DNA from: Neoarius graeffei
Lineage: Eukaryota; Chordata; Actinopteri; Siluriformes; Ariidae
DNA: 64,000 bases
NCBI RefSeq assembly: GCF_027579695.1
Contig: NC_083571.1
Location: 39,459,443-39,523,442, forward strand
Reading direction: 5' to 3'
The position numbers and the translations under genes were made by a program. Each line of letters opens with the position of its first letter. Positions within the stretch are counted from its first letter, which is position 1. The notes beneath the pieces are model-generated. The model was not told the origin of the DNA. It saw only the letters and a program-made list of their open reading frames with translations, and searched no databases. Below, one piece after another: positions 1-9,876 of the stretch.

Positions 1-2
1 GT

Positions 3-62
<60 letters not shown>
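1..62. repeat. (GT)n(GA)n compound microsatellite
   Basis: A run of GT dinucleotides passes directly into a GA run. It is cut by the window edge on the left. Open frames over it are repeat artefacts. Confidence 0.95.
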
Positions 63-64
<2 letters not shown>

Positions 65-387
65 ATCTCACCTTCCTCTTCCACCCTTTCCTGATCCTCC
101 TGCTTCCTCCTCCTCTTTTCCTGAATCACCTGCTTCGCCACTGCTGCAAAGCCCCGCCCCCGATGCACCTGTCCATGGGGGGATCTGGCAGTGGGAGCAG
201 GTGAGTGGGAGGAGTCTTTAGGCAGAGTAGGAGGAGTCAGGGGAGTTACAGGGGGTAATGAGGAGTCATCAGGGTTCATACTCTTCTTTGCAGAAGCAGG
301 ACAAGAGACGTCCATCTGACTGGACACTAACAGGAAGTCTCTGTTACATTGGTACAGTTATGTCCTCTTCACACGCTCATGTGTGCA

Positions 388-388
<1 letters not shown>

Positions 389-421
<33 letters not shown>
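389..421. repeat. (CT)n microsatellite
   Basis: An uninterrupted CT run of about 30 bases. No gene is seen between the first microsatellite and position 487. Confidence 0.9.
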
Positions 422-422
<1 letters not shown>

Positions 423-673
423 ACCCATCTGTATACAACATATTTACAAAAACAGCACAAACGACTATCTGCTATTTAAAGTTGATTTAAAGTGCTGATG
501 ACACGTTTTTGACATCTTTGGCGATGTTTTATAACATAAAAAGTAATTCCCGATGATCCATATATTAATTCACGAAGGCGCCTATTTTACAAGTTATGAT
601 AAAAAACGCGGCTATTTGGGCAAATTTGACAGGGCTGCAGCACCCAGGAGACGAAAGAGGAGGAGCAGCTATA

Positions 674-681
674 TGACGTCA
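674..681. promoter_or_regulatory. CRE-type palindrome TGACGTCA (left end of TTAA element)
   Basis: A perfect 8-bp CREB/ATF consensus palindrome 122 bases upstream of the THAP start codon. A matching site sits near the other end of the same element, upstream of the opposing short frame. A promoter role is inferred. Confidence 0.45.
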
Positions 682-745
682 GCAAAAGAACCTTCCTCCT
701 AACTTACCAGTTTGTTGTTGATGCGACAGGTGTTCATTTTGTCAT

Positions 746-747
<2 letters not shown>

Positions 748-796
<49 letters not shown>
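748..796. repeat. (TA)n microsatellite
   Basis: A TA run just upstream of the THAP start codon. It makes an artefactual YIYIYI stretch in the longer reading frame. Confidence 0.95.
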
Positions 797-800
<4 letters not shown>

Positions 801-802
801 TT

Positions 803-1371
803 ATGCCTTCGCGTTGGTTGCCGGCTTTTGCTCCAAAACCTACAAGGATGGGGTAAGTTTATTCAAGTTTCCCAGAGATCCCGAGCTGCATGCGAAGTGG
901 GTGAAGCAAGTCAGGCGCACTCATGACAAGTGGGAGCCCTCAACAACATCCGTCCTGTGCTCTGAACACTTCGATTTGGATTGTTTTGACACCCTTCCCA
1001 GCTTAAAAGAATCTCTTGGGTGTGCAGTTCAGCACAAACGTGTGTTACTACCATCAGCAGTGCCTACACAGTGTTGCCAGATTGGGAGGTTTACCGCCCA
1101 GTTGAGCAGTTTCAAGTGCATTTTGGTGGGTTTTGAACATATTTTGGGCTGGAAAACGTCAGCAGTATCTGTTGCCAGGTACTGCTGAAGTTTTCCAGCC
1201 CAAAATATGTTCAAAACCCACCAAAATGCACTTGAAACAGCCCAACTGGGCAGGATTCCTCCCAATCTGGCAACACTGCCAGTATTCTGGAGGGGGTCTA
1301 CTCGTAGCTATGCCGGATCCAAAGACAGTCCTCCTGTCAGAACATCTGTTGTGAAACGACATAAGATAAAG
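803..1371 (+). pseudogene. THAP-domain exon, frameshifted and split by a MITE
   Basis: THAP domains are C2CH zinc-binding DNA-binding modules. The frame from about 815 reads VAGFCSKTYKDG, then LFKFPRDPELHAKWVKQVRR, then SVLCSEHF, the hallmark C-x2-H end of the module. The first cysteine is lost: the ATG at 803 (MPSR...) is out of frame by one base with the rest, and a single missing base near 816 would restore an MPSR-C-VAGFC start. After LLPSAVPT the exon is broken by a 210-bp palindromic element (1069-1278). It resumes in the same frame and ends SVVKRHKIK at a good donor (AAG|GTACGT, 1371/1372). It is likely the first exon of the gene carried by the surrounding TTAA element, now inactive. 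A host THAP gene fragment is the alternative. Confidence 0.7.
1069..1278. mobile_element. Palindromic MITE inserted in the THAP exon
   Basis: The two halves are long inverted repeats with ends CAGTGTTGCCAGATTGGG and its complement. The arms share the segment around TTTGAACATATTTTGGGCTG and its reverse. The length of 210 bases is divisible by three, but the frame contains a stop. No clear target duplication could be assigned, so the superfamily is open; CAGTG ends would fit hAT. Confidence 0.75.
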
Positions 1372-1542
1372 GTACGTAGAGCTATAGATTCTACATGATA
1401 ATCATAAATGTAATCATAAAGTCGGCGTGATATCAGTCATGTATTTGCTTGTGAAAGCTTGCGGCTTTCATGTAACTGCCGCCTAGCAACGAGAGGCAAA
1501 GGGTAAAGAGGGTAGGCTATCATAGATTCTATTCGGAAGAGA

Positions 1543-1614
1543 TCAACACAATTCTAGACTCCCAGAAGAGGAAGAGCTAGCACTAGAGAGTTCACCGGCG
1601 TTTTCATGCGCCAT
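1543..1614 (-). other. Possible minus-strand first exon of the TTAA element
   Basis: A short frame from the ATG at 1614 reads MAHENAGELSSASSSSSGSL and stops after 24 codons. It lies 57 bases downstream of the right-hand TGACGTCA site and faces the THAP exon. The serine-rich acidic start resembles the opposing exon of the second TTAA element only in layout, not clearly in sequence. Weakly supported. Confidence 0.25.
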
Positions 1615-1670
1615 TTCCATTGAGTAGAACCAGAGTAGAACAGCCAGTGAACCGCAGCATGTTCTCCCGC

Positions 1671-1678
1671 TGACGTCA
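1671..1678. promoter_or_regulatory. CRE-type palindrome TGACGTCA (right end of TTAA element)
   Basis: This mirrors the site at 674-681. The pair suggests one promoter at each end driving convergent transcription. Confidence 0.4.
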
Positions 1679-1854
1679 CAACATGGCCGCGAGCCACGGG
1701 CCCAGTTTTCTTGCGCTGTGCAATTAAAAGTTGGATATTCGCGTAACAACAGCTTCTTTTCACGTAATTATAACAGAAATCTAACATGTTTGCCATGTTG
1801 TATAGTTTATTTAAGAAATTGCATAGAGTCATGTTCGTGTCATCAGCCCTTTAA

Positions 1855-2237
1855 GCAATAAAGATTAAAATAAACTGCAACAATCAACAAAAAGCCGCAG
1901 ACTCACGCGCGTTCCGGTGAAGTTCAGTCAGCGCGCGCGCAGCTCCAATCACTCAGTGAAAATTCAGGTGCGTGCAGCTGAATGGACGGGACACCTCTCC
2001 GCCCATCAATCACAGCATCTTTCATCCGATTGGCTGGGCTCAGAGCGGTCATTAATAACCTTTTAAAACCTTTTAAACACCTTTAAACACACACTGTCAA
2101 AGCTCTTAATCCTTCAGCGCACTGTGTGGATTATAAACAGGTTATAACAGTGATTATAACAGGTTTTTAAACAGCAGCGCAATCTGAGAAAATTCAAACT
2201 GAAATTCTGATTTAATAATCTGCAGAATAATCTTAAC
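1855..2237. other. CpG- and CCAAT-containing gene-free stretch
   Basis: No gene is seen. The stretch is rich in CG dinucleotides (runs of GCGCGC near 1930), with an inverted CCAAT box (GATTGGCT near 2029) and AT-rich CTTTTAAA motifs near 2060-2085. It could be a promoter remnant, but no transcript can be assigned. Confidence 0.25.
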
Positions 2238-2946
2238 CTGTGTTGTGCAAGTTCACACTTTTTTGAACTAGTTCAAGTTCAGTTCAAACATGTTAAAAGT
2301 GAACTGGTCACGTTCATAGTTCACAGTTTTAATTCTGAACTAGTTCAAAGTTCAGTTCATTTTACTTTTAGGCGGGATATGAAAATAAAGACTAAAATCA
2401 TATGCTACATTCTAGCTCAAAACTGCTCACATATTATAGATATTATATTCTATCACACAAAATGGAAGTTATTGTACATACTATATATGGAAAAAGGACA
2501 AAATATTTTGATTTCTTCACTGACTTAACCACTGCACCAAAACGTTACACGTGACTTCAAACAGATGCTTTCAGTTTTCAGGTTACGCCTACTCTGCTCT
2601 GCTGCATCATGGGTAATGTAGTATGGAGCCAAATCATAGAGCCATCCACTATCTCCGGCTTCACACTACGTTATCCATGATGCATTGTACACACACGGCA
2701 CCTCAGGGCAGTGAGTGACAACAACATCAGACTGACAGTGAAGTAGTAGAACGTAAAATATCTTGCAAGTAGATGTGCCACTCGATTCATCAGGTTTCAT
2801 GTTTCGTTCATCTTCATGTTTGTCGTTCATGTCACATAATTTGAACGAATTCACGTTCAAGTTCTTTCATTACAAAGTTGTTGCGTTCAGTTCAAAGTTC
2901 ATGGAAGAACGAGTGTGTTCAGTGAACGCGTTCATGCACAACACTA
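2238..2946. mobile_element. hAT-type MITE with 8-bp TSD
   Basis: The ends read CTGTGTTGTGC on the left and the complement of TAGTGTTGTGC on the right. Both are flanked by an exact 8-bp duplication ATCTTAAC (2230-2237 and 2947-2954). The interior is filled with GTTCA/TGAAC motifs near both ends and has no coding capacity. An 8-bp duplication with such termini is characteristic of the hAT superfamily. Confidence 0.8.
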
Positions 2947-2975
2947 ATCTTAACCCTGTATACCACACATTATTA

Positions 2976-3297
2976 TATCATCTCATTATCTCTAGCTGCT
3001 TTATCCTGTTCTACAGGGTTGCAGGCAACTGACTACGGGCGAAAGGCGGGGTACACCCTGGACAAGTCACCAGGTCATCACAGGGCTGACACATAGACAC
3101 AGACAACCATTCACACTCACGGTCAATTTAGAGTCACCAGTTAACCTAACCTACATGTCTTTGGGGGCCAGAGAACCCAGAGGAAACCTACGCAGACAAC
3201 ATGCAAACTCCACACAGAAAAGCCCTCACCAGCTGCTGGGCTTGAACCCAGGACCTTCTTGCTGTGAGGCGACAGTCCTAACCACTACACCACCCAG
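2976..3297 (-). mobile_element. tRNA-derived SINE, copy 1
   Basis: Read on the minus strand, it starts with a tRNA-like head: box A around GGTGTAGTGGTTAGG and box B around GGGTTCAAGCCC. The SINE body follows, with GTTTGCATGTTGTCTGCGTA, TGTGTCAGCCCTGTGATGAC and a GATAAAGCAGCTAGAGATAA tail. Two further copies lie at 47063-47825. It is transcribed by RNA polymerase III in the family. Confidence 0.8.
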
Positions 3298-3350
3298 GTA
3301 AACATCATACTATAATTAAATAATATTGTCTAGTTTTAAGTGGTCTATCA

Positions 3351-4604
3351 CAGTGTTTCTCAACCACTGAGCCACGGCCCATTAGTGGACTGTGATTTTT
3401 TTTTTTTCAAATTGAAGCTAATTTTACACATGAAACTCACCTTTGTAAAATTGTTTTTATTGGTAAATCTGAAAAGGTGTCGATAATTATGGATTGTCGA
3501 TAATTGTAGCTGCTGGTCTAGTGCATTTATATCTTGCTAACTTTAGGACTGCAGTTGTCATGAACAGTTTTAACTTCAACAAAACAGACTTCATGTTAAA
3601 ACTATAATGAATTTCCTGGTTTCACAGTTATACTTTGTGACTATATAGGACACAGTTATAGAAGCTAATTATTTATAATCATGTTATCTGTCATCACCCA
3701 GATGAGGATGGGTTCCCTTTTGAGTTTGGTTCCTCTCAAGGTTTCTTCCTCATGTCGTCTGAGGGAGTTTTTCCTTGCCATCATCACCACAGGCTTGCTC
3801 ATTGGGGATAAATTATGGATAAAATTAGCTCATGTTTAAAGTATTTAATTTTCTGTAAAGCTGCTTTGCAACAATGTCTATTGTTAAAAGCATTATAAAA
3901 ATAAACTTGACTTAAATATCACGACTGCTCATAAACACTCTTCCTGCACTTTGATCCATCTACTGCCGTCTATCTTGCAGTGTCATGATCCCCAGATCTT
4001 TAACCCAGCCACATATAAAAAGTTTTACTCCTCTGTGCTCTTCCAGGTTTTCATCTGTGTGTCCGTGTAGAATGATGTCTGCAGCACCAGGTCGTCTGAG
4101 ATGTTGGGGAAATCAATGGATGGATAATTTTCCAACTTATAGGAAAAATCTTTCTTTGTTAGCATGTAAGGATCAAATCCCATTGAGTGGTTTCTATATC
4201 CACTTCTTTTGAGTGTACTTCTTGGTTTTAATAACTTGCATGTTTGCTGTACACAAACATGGCAATAAGTTCTTGTGTTAATCGACTAGACTCCACTTTT
4301 GGATCATTAATGCCTTTTGACTGAGAATGTCCATGGTTTTATGTTGGCTTCTGGCACATCCATACAGTTTTAAATACAATACCTACAATTAAAAACAATT
4401 TGTTTTATTGCATTTATTTAATTCCTGGGCTCCCATCTGTAACAGGGAGTGATGTTGCATCCCTTTAATACACTTTACAATAGATTATTATTAGATTCTA
4501 ATAGAACAGAGGAGACAAAATAATTGGGGATCTTTTTAATGAGCCCTGACTCGTTACAAGTATGAATAGGTGGGCCTCAAAGCAGAAAAGGTTGAGAAGC
4601 CCTA
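3351..4604. mobile_element. hAT element family A, copy A
   Basis: The left end is CAGTGTTTCTCAACC and the right end is the complement of TAGGGCTTCTCAACC. An exact 8-bp duplication GTCTATCA flanks it (3343-3350 and 4605-4612). Two more copies lie at 19056-21997 and 42256-44912. It holds a LINE 3' end (3541-3915) and, on the minus strand around 3985-4170, a decayed copy of the conserved exon described at 42831-43028. It inserted into a palindromic repeat whose halves are now at about 3310-3350 and 4613-4701. Confidence 0.8.
3541..3915 (+). mobile_element. LINE 3' UTR fragment
   Basis: It matches, in reverse orientation, the 3' UTR of the LINE at 12770-14095: CTTTAGGACTGCAGTTGT, CATCACCCAGATGAGGATGG, GTTTCTTCCTCATGTCGTCT, then a tail ending ATAAACTTGACTT. 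It is a 5'-truncated insertion inside the hAT copy. Confidence 0.75.
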
Positions 4605-4701
4605 GTCTATCAGATATATTCCATTCAGCTAGCATGATATTGAACAAGTCGAAGACGAGTTTGATAGCACCCTCGCTGAATGGAATATATCTGATAGACC
4701 A
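4605..4701. repeat. Palindromic repeat, family P, copy 1
   Basis: An imperfect hairpin: GATATATTCCATTCAGC is followed about 50 bases later by its complement, GCTGAATGGAATATATC. The left outer part was separated by the hAT element. The centre holds TTGAACAAGTCGAAGACGAG. Related hairpins lie at 7085-7195 and 9233-9324. Confidence 0.75.
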
Positions 4702-4712
4702 TGAAAAAAAGC

Positions 4713-4717
<5 letters not shown>

Positions 4718-4748
<31 letters not shown>
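4718..4748. repeat. (ATT)n microsatellite
   Basis: A trinucleotide run that recurs next to other copies of palindrome family P (7580-7617, short version near 7067). It therefore probably belongs to that element. Confidence 0.85.
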
Positions 4749-4749
<1 letters not shown>

Positions 4750-4771
4750 CACTCTCTTCATATCAGCATAT

Positions 4772-4912
4772 ACCTATAACTTGGTGCTGTTAGTGTGTCA
4801 GTCCAGTTACCTTCCAACCAGCATAGCAGTAGCATTAGCATAGGCCAATGCTAGCTTACCCACAACTTGGTGCTGTTAGTGCAGCAGTGCAGTTACCTTG
4901 CAGCCGGTGTAG
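4772..4912. repeat. Short tandem duplication
   Basis: ACTTGGTGCTGTTAGTG followed by CAGTTACCTT occurs twice about 76 bases apart, separated by CAATGCTAGCTTACCCACA. An inverted partial copy sits at about 6980-7025. Confidence 0.6.
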
Positions 4913-6168
4913 CTGGCATGGATTTAAGGGGGGCAACCCCCCCAAAAAAAACTTTTAGTATTGCAGATACCAAGATGTGCCTACCATTTTTTTATTGAAT
5001 TAATAAATTTAAAAACTACATAAACAAAACAAATTGTTATGTTGGATTGAGCTGAAGAGTTTATGGTATAAATTTATATTTAATAGTAGATCCGAGCTTA
5101 GTTTTTTTCACTTGTGACACGAATGCAGTGAAAATCATCTGGGCGAGTCCTGTTGGATTTTAACAGGGCGAGGGAACTTCATGCATCGACATAATAACAT
5201 ACTGTATTCCCGGACTGCACTGTAGACTACATGTAAAGGGTGTGCACCATCCTTTTATGTTTATGGTATCATTAACATGCATATTCACAAGCCAAAATGA
5301 TAAGATGCTGCAGCAGGCTTACTGCGTACACACATGTCGCCTGTACGGCTACTACTCGTATTCATTAATAGGGTATCCCTGTACCCACTATACCCTGTGT
5401 ATGTATATGGTACACGTGCTGTTTTGGGGGTGAATCTCACTTTGATTTTTCTGACAGCAGCTTGTTGATTTTTGCAGTGGCTCTGAAGAAAATCTGCTTG
5501 AAATCCACTGAGTCTTGGGAACTAAGGACTTGTTCACATGCAACTCACACAATCATTGTATAGTTATCTCAGTCTATTAGACTCAGGAGCTCAAATTGCA
5601 GCTACTGACTTTGTATTATAGACATGCAACTCTTGCAGTCTTTGTTTATACAGTAGTTATCTCAGTATTAAGCTCTCTCTTAAGTGGCCACTTACATTCC
5701 CTCAATTTACCTGGGTATGTTCACTATCTTAAATGTACATTGAATGTTCTGAGCAGGATCTCAGATTGTAGTTGCTAAAATAGGAATAATTTATTGATAT
5801 AAGGTGTTTTGTGGTCAGTGTACTACACTGTAGTGTTTCATGTGGTAATGCATTATATGACAATGCAACTTTCATAAACATTACTATATATCTGTTGTAA
5901 TTATGTTCTACGCATATACCTGCAATTCTGACAATATCATTTTCAGTGACTAATAAAATTATTTTGAAAATTCCTACTTTTAAAATATATTTTTGATATG
6001 GTAATTTTCTTAAAGACATTTAATTTACAACATGTCTAGGACAGCTCAAAATGCATCTCTGGGCATTTAAAAACTGAAGAGCTTCCGGGGGCCTCTGGCA
6101 GCCCCTGGATCCCTGGCCTTACTGGGTTCACCCTCCCCCCAATTTTCCTGGATTTGCCCCTGCATGTT
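4913..6168. other. Gene-free AT-rich stretch, possible old hAT remnant
   Basis: No coding frame is credible. The ends loosely mirror each other: GGATTTAAGGGGGGCAACC at the left and the complement of GCAAATCCAGGAAAATTGGG at the right. This would fit a decayed hAT, but no target duplication was found. Confidence 0.25.
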
Positions 6169-6654
6169 TGTGAAGGCCAATGCCAGTGCAGTCATGTCAA
6201 ATATTATTTTTTTTTTCCTGTGTAATTTACTTAGTTACTTTTAAAATCAACATCTACAACTACACACAACAGAGCGAACTGGCAGCCAAAATTCTCTCAA
6301 AATCTTTTGCTTTTTAATGAAGCAAACCTCATGGCTATATTTGTTTACAAATTGTCACAGTCACTTGCTAGCGTGGAAGTTTTACATATCTGACGTGTCT
6401 CTTTTCCAGTTTTTTTATGTCCATTGCTATGTTTTTTTCTTGTAAATATGCGTGAAGAATATATAATAAAGTTTTGGTAGCCTTTCAGGTGTTCAGCACG
6501 TCTTTGGTTTCAGTTTTTAGTTTATATATTTAGTGCTTTATTATAGCATAGCTAATCCTAGCAGAAGCACTGGATTAGCCTTATCTTCTCTCTTTCCCAG
6601 CAGACAAAGAAATTATTCTGTACACGTGCAGCAGAAATGTTTTGTCATTGGACA

Positions 6655-7440
6655 TTAGCATGAGCTCTGACGTGTGATGTCATGTTGTCTTGACAATATG
6701 CAATATTGTAACAATATTGCATGCTCATTCTCCATCGGGGAGAGTGGTGAAATACATGGAAGATAAGCGATATCATAACAATATTGCATGCTATCAATAA
6801 ACCCACTAGAAGGGAACAGAAAACATGATTTTATTCCATGGAAAAAGTGGCCCGTATGTATAATTATTCCCATGTGAAAAATGCTGTGGCGGGTGTGTGT
6901 GGAAGAAGAGTCTTGGGACAGAAATATTAGTTTATTTTTCGTTAGCCTGTGCTACAGTGGCTGGAAGGTGAATTCATTGCCATACTAACAGCACCAACTT
7001 GCGGGTAAGCTAGCATTGGCCTTTGAGAATGCTGACGTGCTGATATGAAGAGAGCGTGTATGTATAATAATAATAATATTGGCTGGCTTCATATTATATC
7101 AGATATATTCCATTCATCTAGCATGCTATTGAACTCATCTTCGACTCGTTCAGTATCATGCTAACTGAATGGAATGTACAGTATCTGATAGACCACTCAA
7201 AGCCAGCCAATATTTTTTAATTATTATACATACAAGACACTTTTTTGATGGAATAAAAACATGTATTCCATTCCCTTCTTGCAGGTTTCATTAATTTGGT
7301 TTGATAGCATGCAATATTATTAGCATATCACTTACCCTACATGTATTACATCACTCTACCCAATGGAGAATGAGCATTGAATATGGTTTATGATATTGCA
7401 TGGTTGTCAAGACAACATGACATCACACATCAAAGATGTA
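6655..7440. repeat. Composite inverted repeat (foldback region)
   Basis: The left arm, about 6660-6860, has GATGTCATGTTGTCTTGACA, then ATTGCATGCTCATTCTCCAT, then GATTTTATTCCATGG. The right arm, about 7236-7436, is its degenerate reverse complement. Between them lies a palindrome of family P (7085-7195) flanked on both sides by inverted TATTGGCTGGCTT motifs. No protein-coding frame is seen. Confidence 0.65.
7085..7195. repeat. Palindromic repeat, family P, copy 2
   Basis: ATATATTCCATTCATCTAGC is followed by its near complement GCTAACTGAATGGAATGTAC about 50 bases later. The centre is TTCGACTCGTTC. Compare copies 1 and 3. Confidence 0.7.
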
Positions 7441-7484
7441 AAACTTCCGTGTGAGTGAGCGACTGTGACGATTTGTAAACAAAC

Positions 7485-7568
7485 ATGGCCACCAGGTTTG
7501 CTTCGTTAAATACGGAAGATTTTGAGAGAATTTTGAAAGAAAAAGATACGTGGAACACCCGAAAGTAA
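7485..7568 (+). pseudogene. Short first-exon-like frame MATRFASL..., possible recombinase-type exon
   Basis: An ATG frame of 27 codons begins MATRFASLNTEDFERILKEK and ends NTRK. A GTAATG splice-donor-like sequence at 7566 would fall just before the stop. From memory, the start resembles the N-terminal exon of fish proteins related to DUF3504/KIAA1958-type tyrosine recombinase genes (Crypton-related); this is not confirmed. It is bordered by the repeat arms and a (TAA)n run. Confidence 0.4.
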
Positions 7569-7576
7569 TGTGTATG

Positions 7577-7579
<3 letters not shown>

Positions 7580-7617
<38 letters not shown>
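7580..7617. repeat. (TAA)n microsatellite
   Basis: A trinucleotide run linked to palindrome family P. It is followed by ATGGCTTTTTT, the complement of the AAAAAAAGCCAT next to copy 1. Confidence 0.9.
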
Positions 7618-7619
<2 letters not shown>

Positions 7620-7633
7620 GCTTTTTTGTGGTA

Positions 7634-9231
7634 CAACCCCGATTCCAAAAAAGTTGGGACAAAGAACAAATTGTAAATAAAAACAGAATGCAATAATTTA
7701 CAAATCTCAAAAACTGATATTGTATTCGCAGTAGAACATAGACAACATACCAAATATCAAAAGTGAGACATTTTGAAATTTCATGCCAAATATTGGCTCA
7801 TTTCATGACAGCAACACATCTCAAAAAAGTTGGGACAGGGGCAATAAGAGGCTGGAAAAGTTAAAGGTACAAAAAAGGAACAGCTGGAGGACCAAATTGC
7901 AACTTATTAGGTCAATTGGCAATAGGTCATTAACATGACTGGGTATAAAAAGAGCATCTTGGAGTGGCAGCGGCTCTCAGAAGTAAAGATGGGAAGAGGA
8001 TCACCAATCTCCCTAATTCTGCGCCGACAAATAGTGGAGCAATATCAGAAAGGAGTTTGACAGTGTAAAATTGCAAAGAGTTTGAACATATCATCATCTA
8101 CAGTGCATAATATCATCAAAAGATTCAGAGAACCTGGAAGAATCTCTGTGCGTAAGGGTCAAGGCCAGAAAACCATACTGGGTGCCTGTGATCTTTGGGC
8201 CCTTAGACGGCACTGCATCACATACAGGCATGCTTCTGTACTGGAAATCACAAAATGGGCTCAGGAATATTTCCAGAGAACATTATCTGTGAACACAATT
8301 CACCGTGCCATCCGCCATTGCCAGCTAAAACTCAATAGTTCAAAAAAGAAGCCGTATCTAAACATGATCCAGAAGCGCAGACGTCTTCTCTGGGTGAAGG
8401 CTCATTTAAAATGGACTGTGGCAAAGTGGAAAACTGTTCTGTGGTCAGACAAATCAAAATTTGAAGTTCTTTATGGAAATCAGGGACGCCATGTCATTCG
8501 GACTAAAGAGGAGAAGGACGACCCAAGTTGTTATCAGCGCTCAGTTCAGAAGCCTGCATCTCTGATGGTATGGGGTTGCATTAGTGCGTGTGGCATGGGC
8601 AGCTTACACATCTGGAAAGACACCATCAATGCTGAAAGGTATATCCAGGCTCTAGAGCAACATATGCTCCCATCCAGATGACGTCTCTTTCAGGGAAGAC
8701 CTTGCATTTTCCAACATGACAATGCCAAACCACATACTGCATCAATTAAAGCATCATGGCTGCATAGAAGAAGGGTCCAGGTACTGAACTGGCCAGCCTG
8801 CAGTCCAGATCTTTCACCCATAGAAATCATTTGGCGCATCATAAAATGGAAGATACGACCAAAAAGGCCTAAGACAGTTGAGCAACGAGAATCCTACATT
8901 AGACAAGAATGGGTTAACATTCCTATCCCTAAACTTGAGCAACTTGTCTCCTCAGTCCCCAGACATTTACAGACTGTTGTAAAGAGAAAAGGCGATGTCT
9001 CACAGTGGTAAGCATGGCCTTGTCCCAACTTTTTTGAGATGTGTTGTTGTCATGAAATTTAAAATCACCTAATTTTTCTCTTTAAATGATGCATTTTCTC
9101 AGTTTAAACATTTGATATGTCATCTATGTTCTATTCTGAATAAAATATGGAATTTTGAAACTTCCACATCATTGCATTCTGTTTTTATTTACAATTTGTA
9201 CTTTGTCCCAACTTTTTTGGAATCGGGGTTG
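7634..9231 (+). mobile_element. Tc1/mariner transposon, decayed autonomous copy
   Basis: The ends are inverted repeats starting CAACCCCGATTCC and continuing AAAAAAGTTGGGACA, flanked by TA on each side (7632-7633 and 9232-9233). It is about 1.6 kb with one transposase frame. It split palindrome family P, whose halves flank it. Confidence 0.9.
7989..9011 (+). pseudogene. Tc1-type transposase with two in-frame stops
   Basis: A frame of 341 codons starts MGRGSPISLILRRQIVEQYQ. It has a helix-turn-helix region ([16 protein letters not shown]) and the IS630/Tc1 catalytic motifs: [17 protein letters not shown] and SPDLSPIEIIW. TGA interrupts the frame at 8058-8060 and 8679-8681. Both are in frame with the rest and are easily explained as CGA to TGA changes. 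The protein would cut and paste the element by binding the inverted repeats. As written it cannot be made in full. Confidence 0.9.
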
Positions 9232-9232
9232 T

Positions 9233-9324
9233 ATATAGGATATATTCCATTCAGCTAGCATGATATTGAACGAGTCTTCGACTCATTCAATATCATGCTA
9301 GCTGAATGGAATATATCCTATATA
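9233..9324. repeat. Palindromic repeat, family P, copy 3
   Basis: A nearly perfect hairpin: GGATATATTCCATTCAGC, then CATGATATTGAACGAGTC, then the exact reverse complements after a TTCGACT centre. The two arms read almost identical. Confidence 0.85.
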
Positions 9325-9720
9325 CTACTCACTCCCAGCCAATATTATTTAAACATTGAAATAATAGATGTTTTCATTGAAATGTTTTTCTTTTTAAAAA
9401 TATCAATTTGCATAGCCAATAAGGTAACCCATGCAGGACTTTTTTTATTCGATAAAGGAATAGATCTGGAGGGTCCTCAGGTATAGAGTGTTTTGGTAAA
9501 CTGGGATGTATGGATGCTGTCTTGCCCCCCCTTCACTCGGGTTTGTTGACGGTGTAGTGGCTGGCTGCTTTATATCTCATGGCTCCCTCATGTCTGCGTT
9601 GCCTTCTGGCTCTCCCTTTTAGTTATGCTGTCATAGTTAGTCTTGCCGGAGTCCCTGCTTGCACTCAGTGCACACTCTATAGTTTCTTTAACCATTATAT
9701 TAAAATGGGATACCTAACGG
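9325..9720. other. Gene-free stretch with LINE-related sequence
   Basis: No gene. Positions 9440-9520 (GATCTGGAGGGTCCTC and TAAACTGGGATGTATGGATG) are the reverse complement of part of the LINE 3' UTR at 13450-13530, so this is a plus-strand LINE fragment. Confidence 0.5.
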
Positions 9721-9876
9721 GGGGAAGCCATGGCCTAATGGTTAGAGAAACAGCATTGGGACCAAAAGGTCACTGGTTCAATTTCTTGGACTAGCAAGAA
9801 TTGCTGAAGTGCCCTTGAACAAGGCACCTAACCCCAGGCTGCTCTGGGTGTGTTGTATGTCATTCTGGATAAGAAC

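Larger units (their letters stand above)
487..1854 (+). mobile_element. TTAA-flanked DNA transposon carrying a THAP exon (Kolobok-like)
   Basis: Both ends carry TTAA (487-490 and 1851-1854). The inner ends are inverted repeats: AGTGCTGATGACACG on the left, and the complement of AGGGCTGATGACACG on the right. Inside are a plus-strand THAP-domain exon (803-1371) and, facing it, a possible short minus-strand exon (1543-1614). A TGACGTCA palindrome lies near each end. TTAA targets and THAP domains are known for the Kolobok superfamily, so the assignment is inference from those two traits. No full transposase is present, so this copy is non-autonomous. A 210-bp palindrome has inserted into it. Confidence 0.65.

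Noticed and set aside
4498-4843. Poly-Asn and poly-Leu frames
   Set aside because: They are translations of the (ATT)n tract in a palindromic repeat.
9723-9790. tRNA-like sequence as a true tRNA gene
   Set aside because: It is the head of a SINE, with the SINE body following and poor stem pairing.
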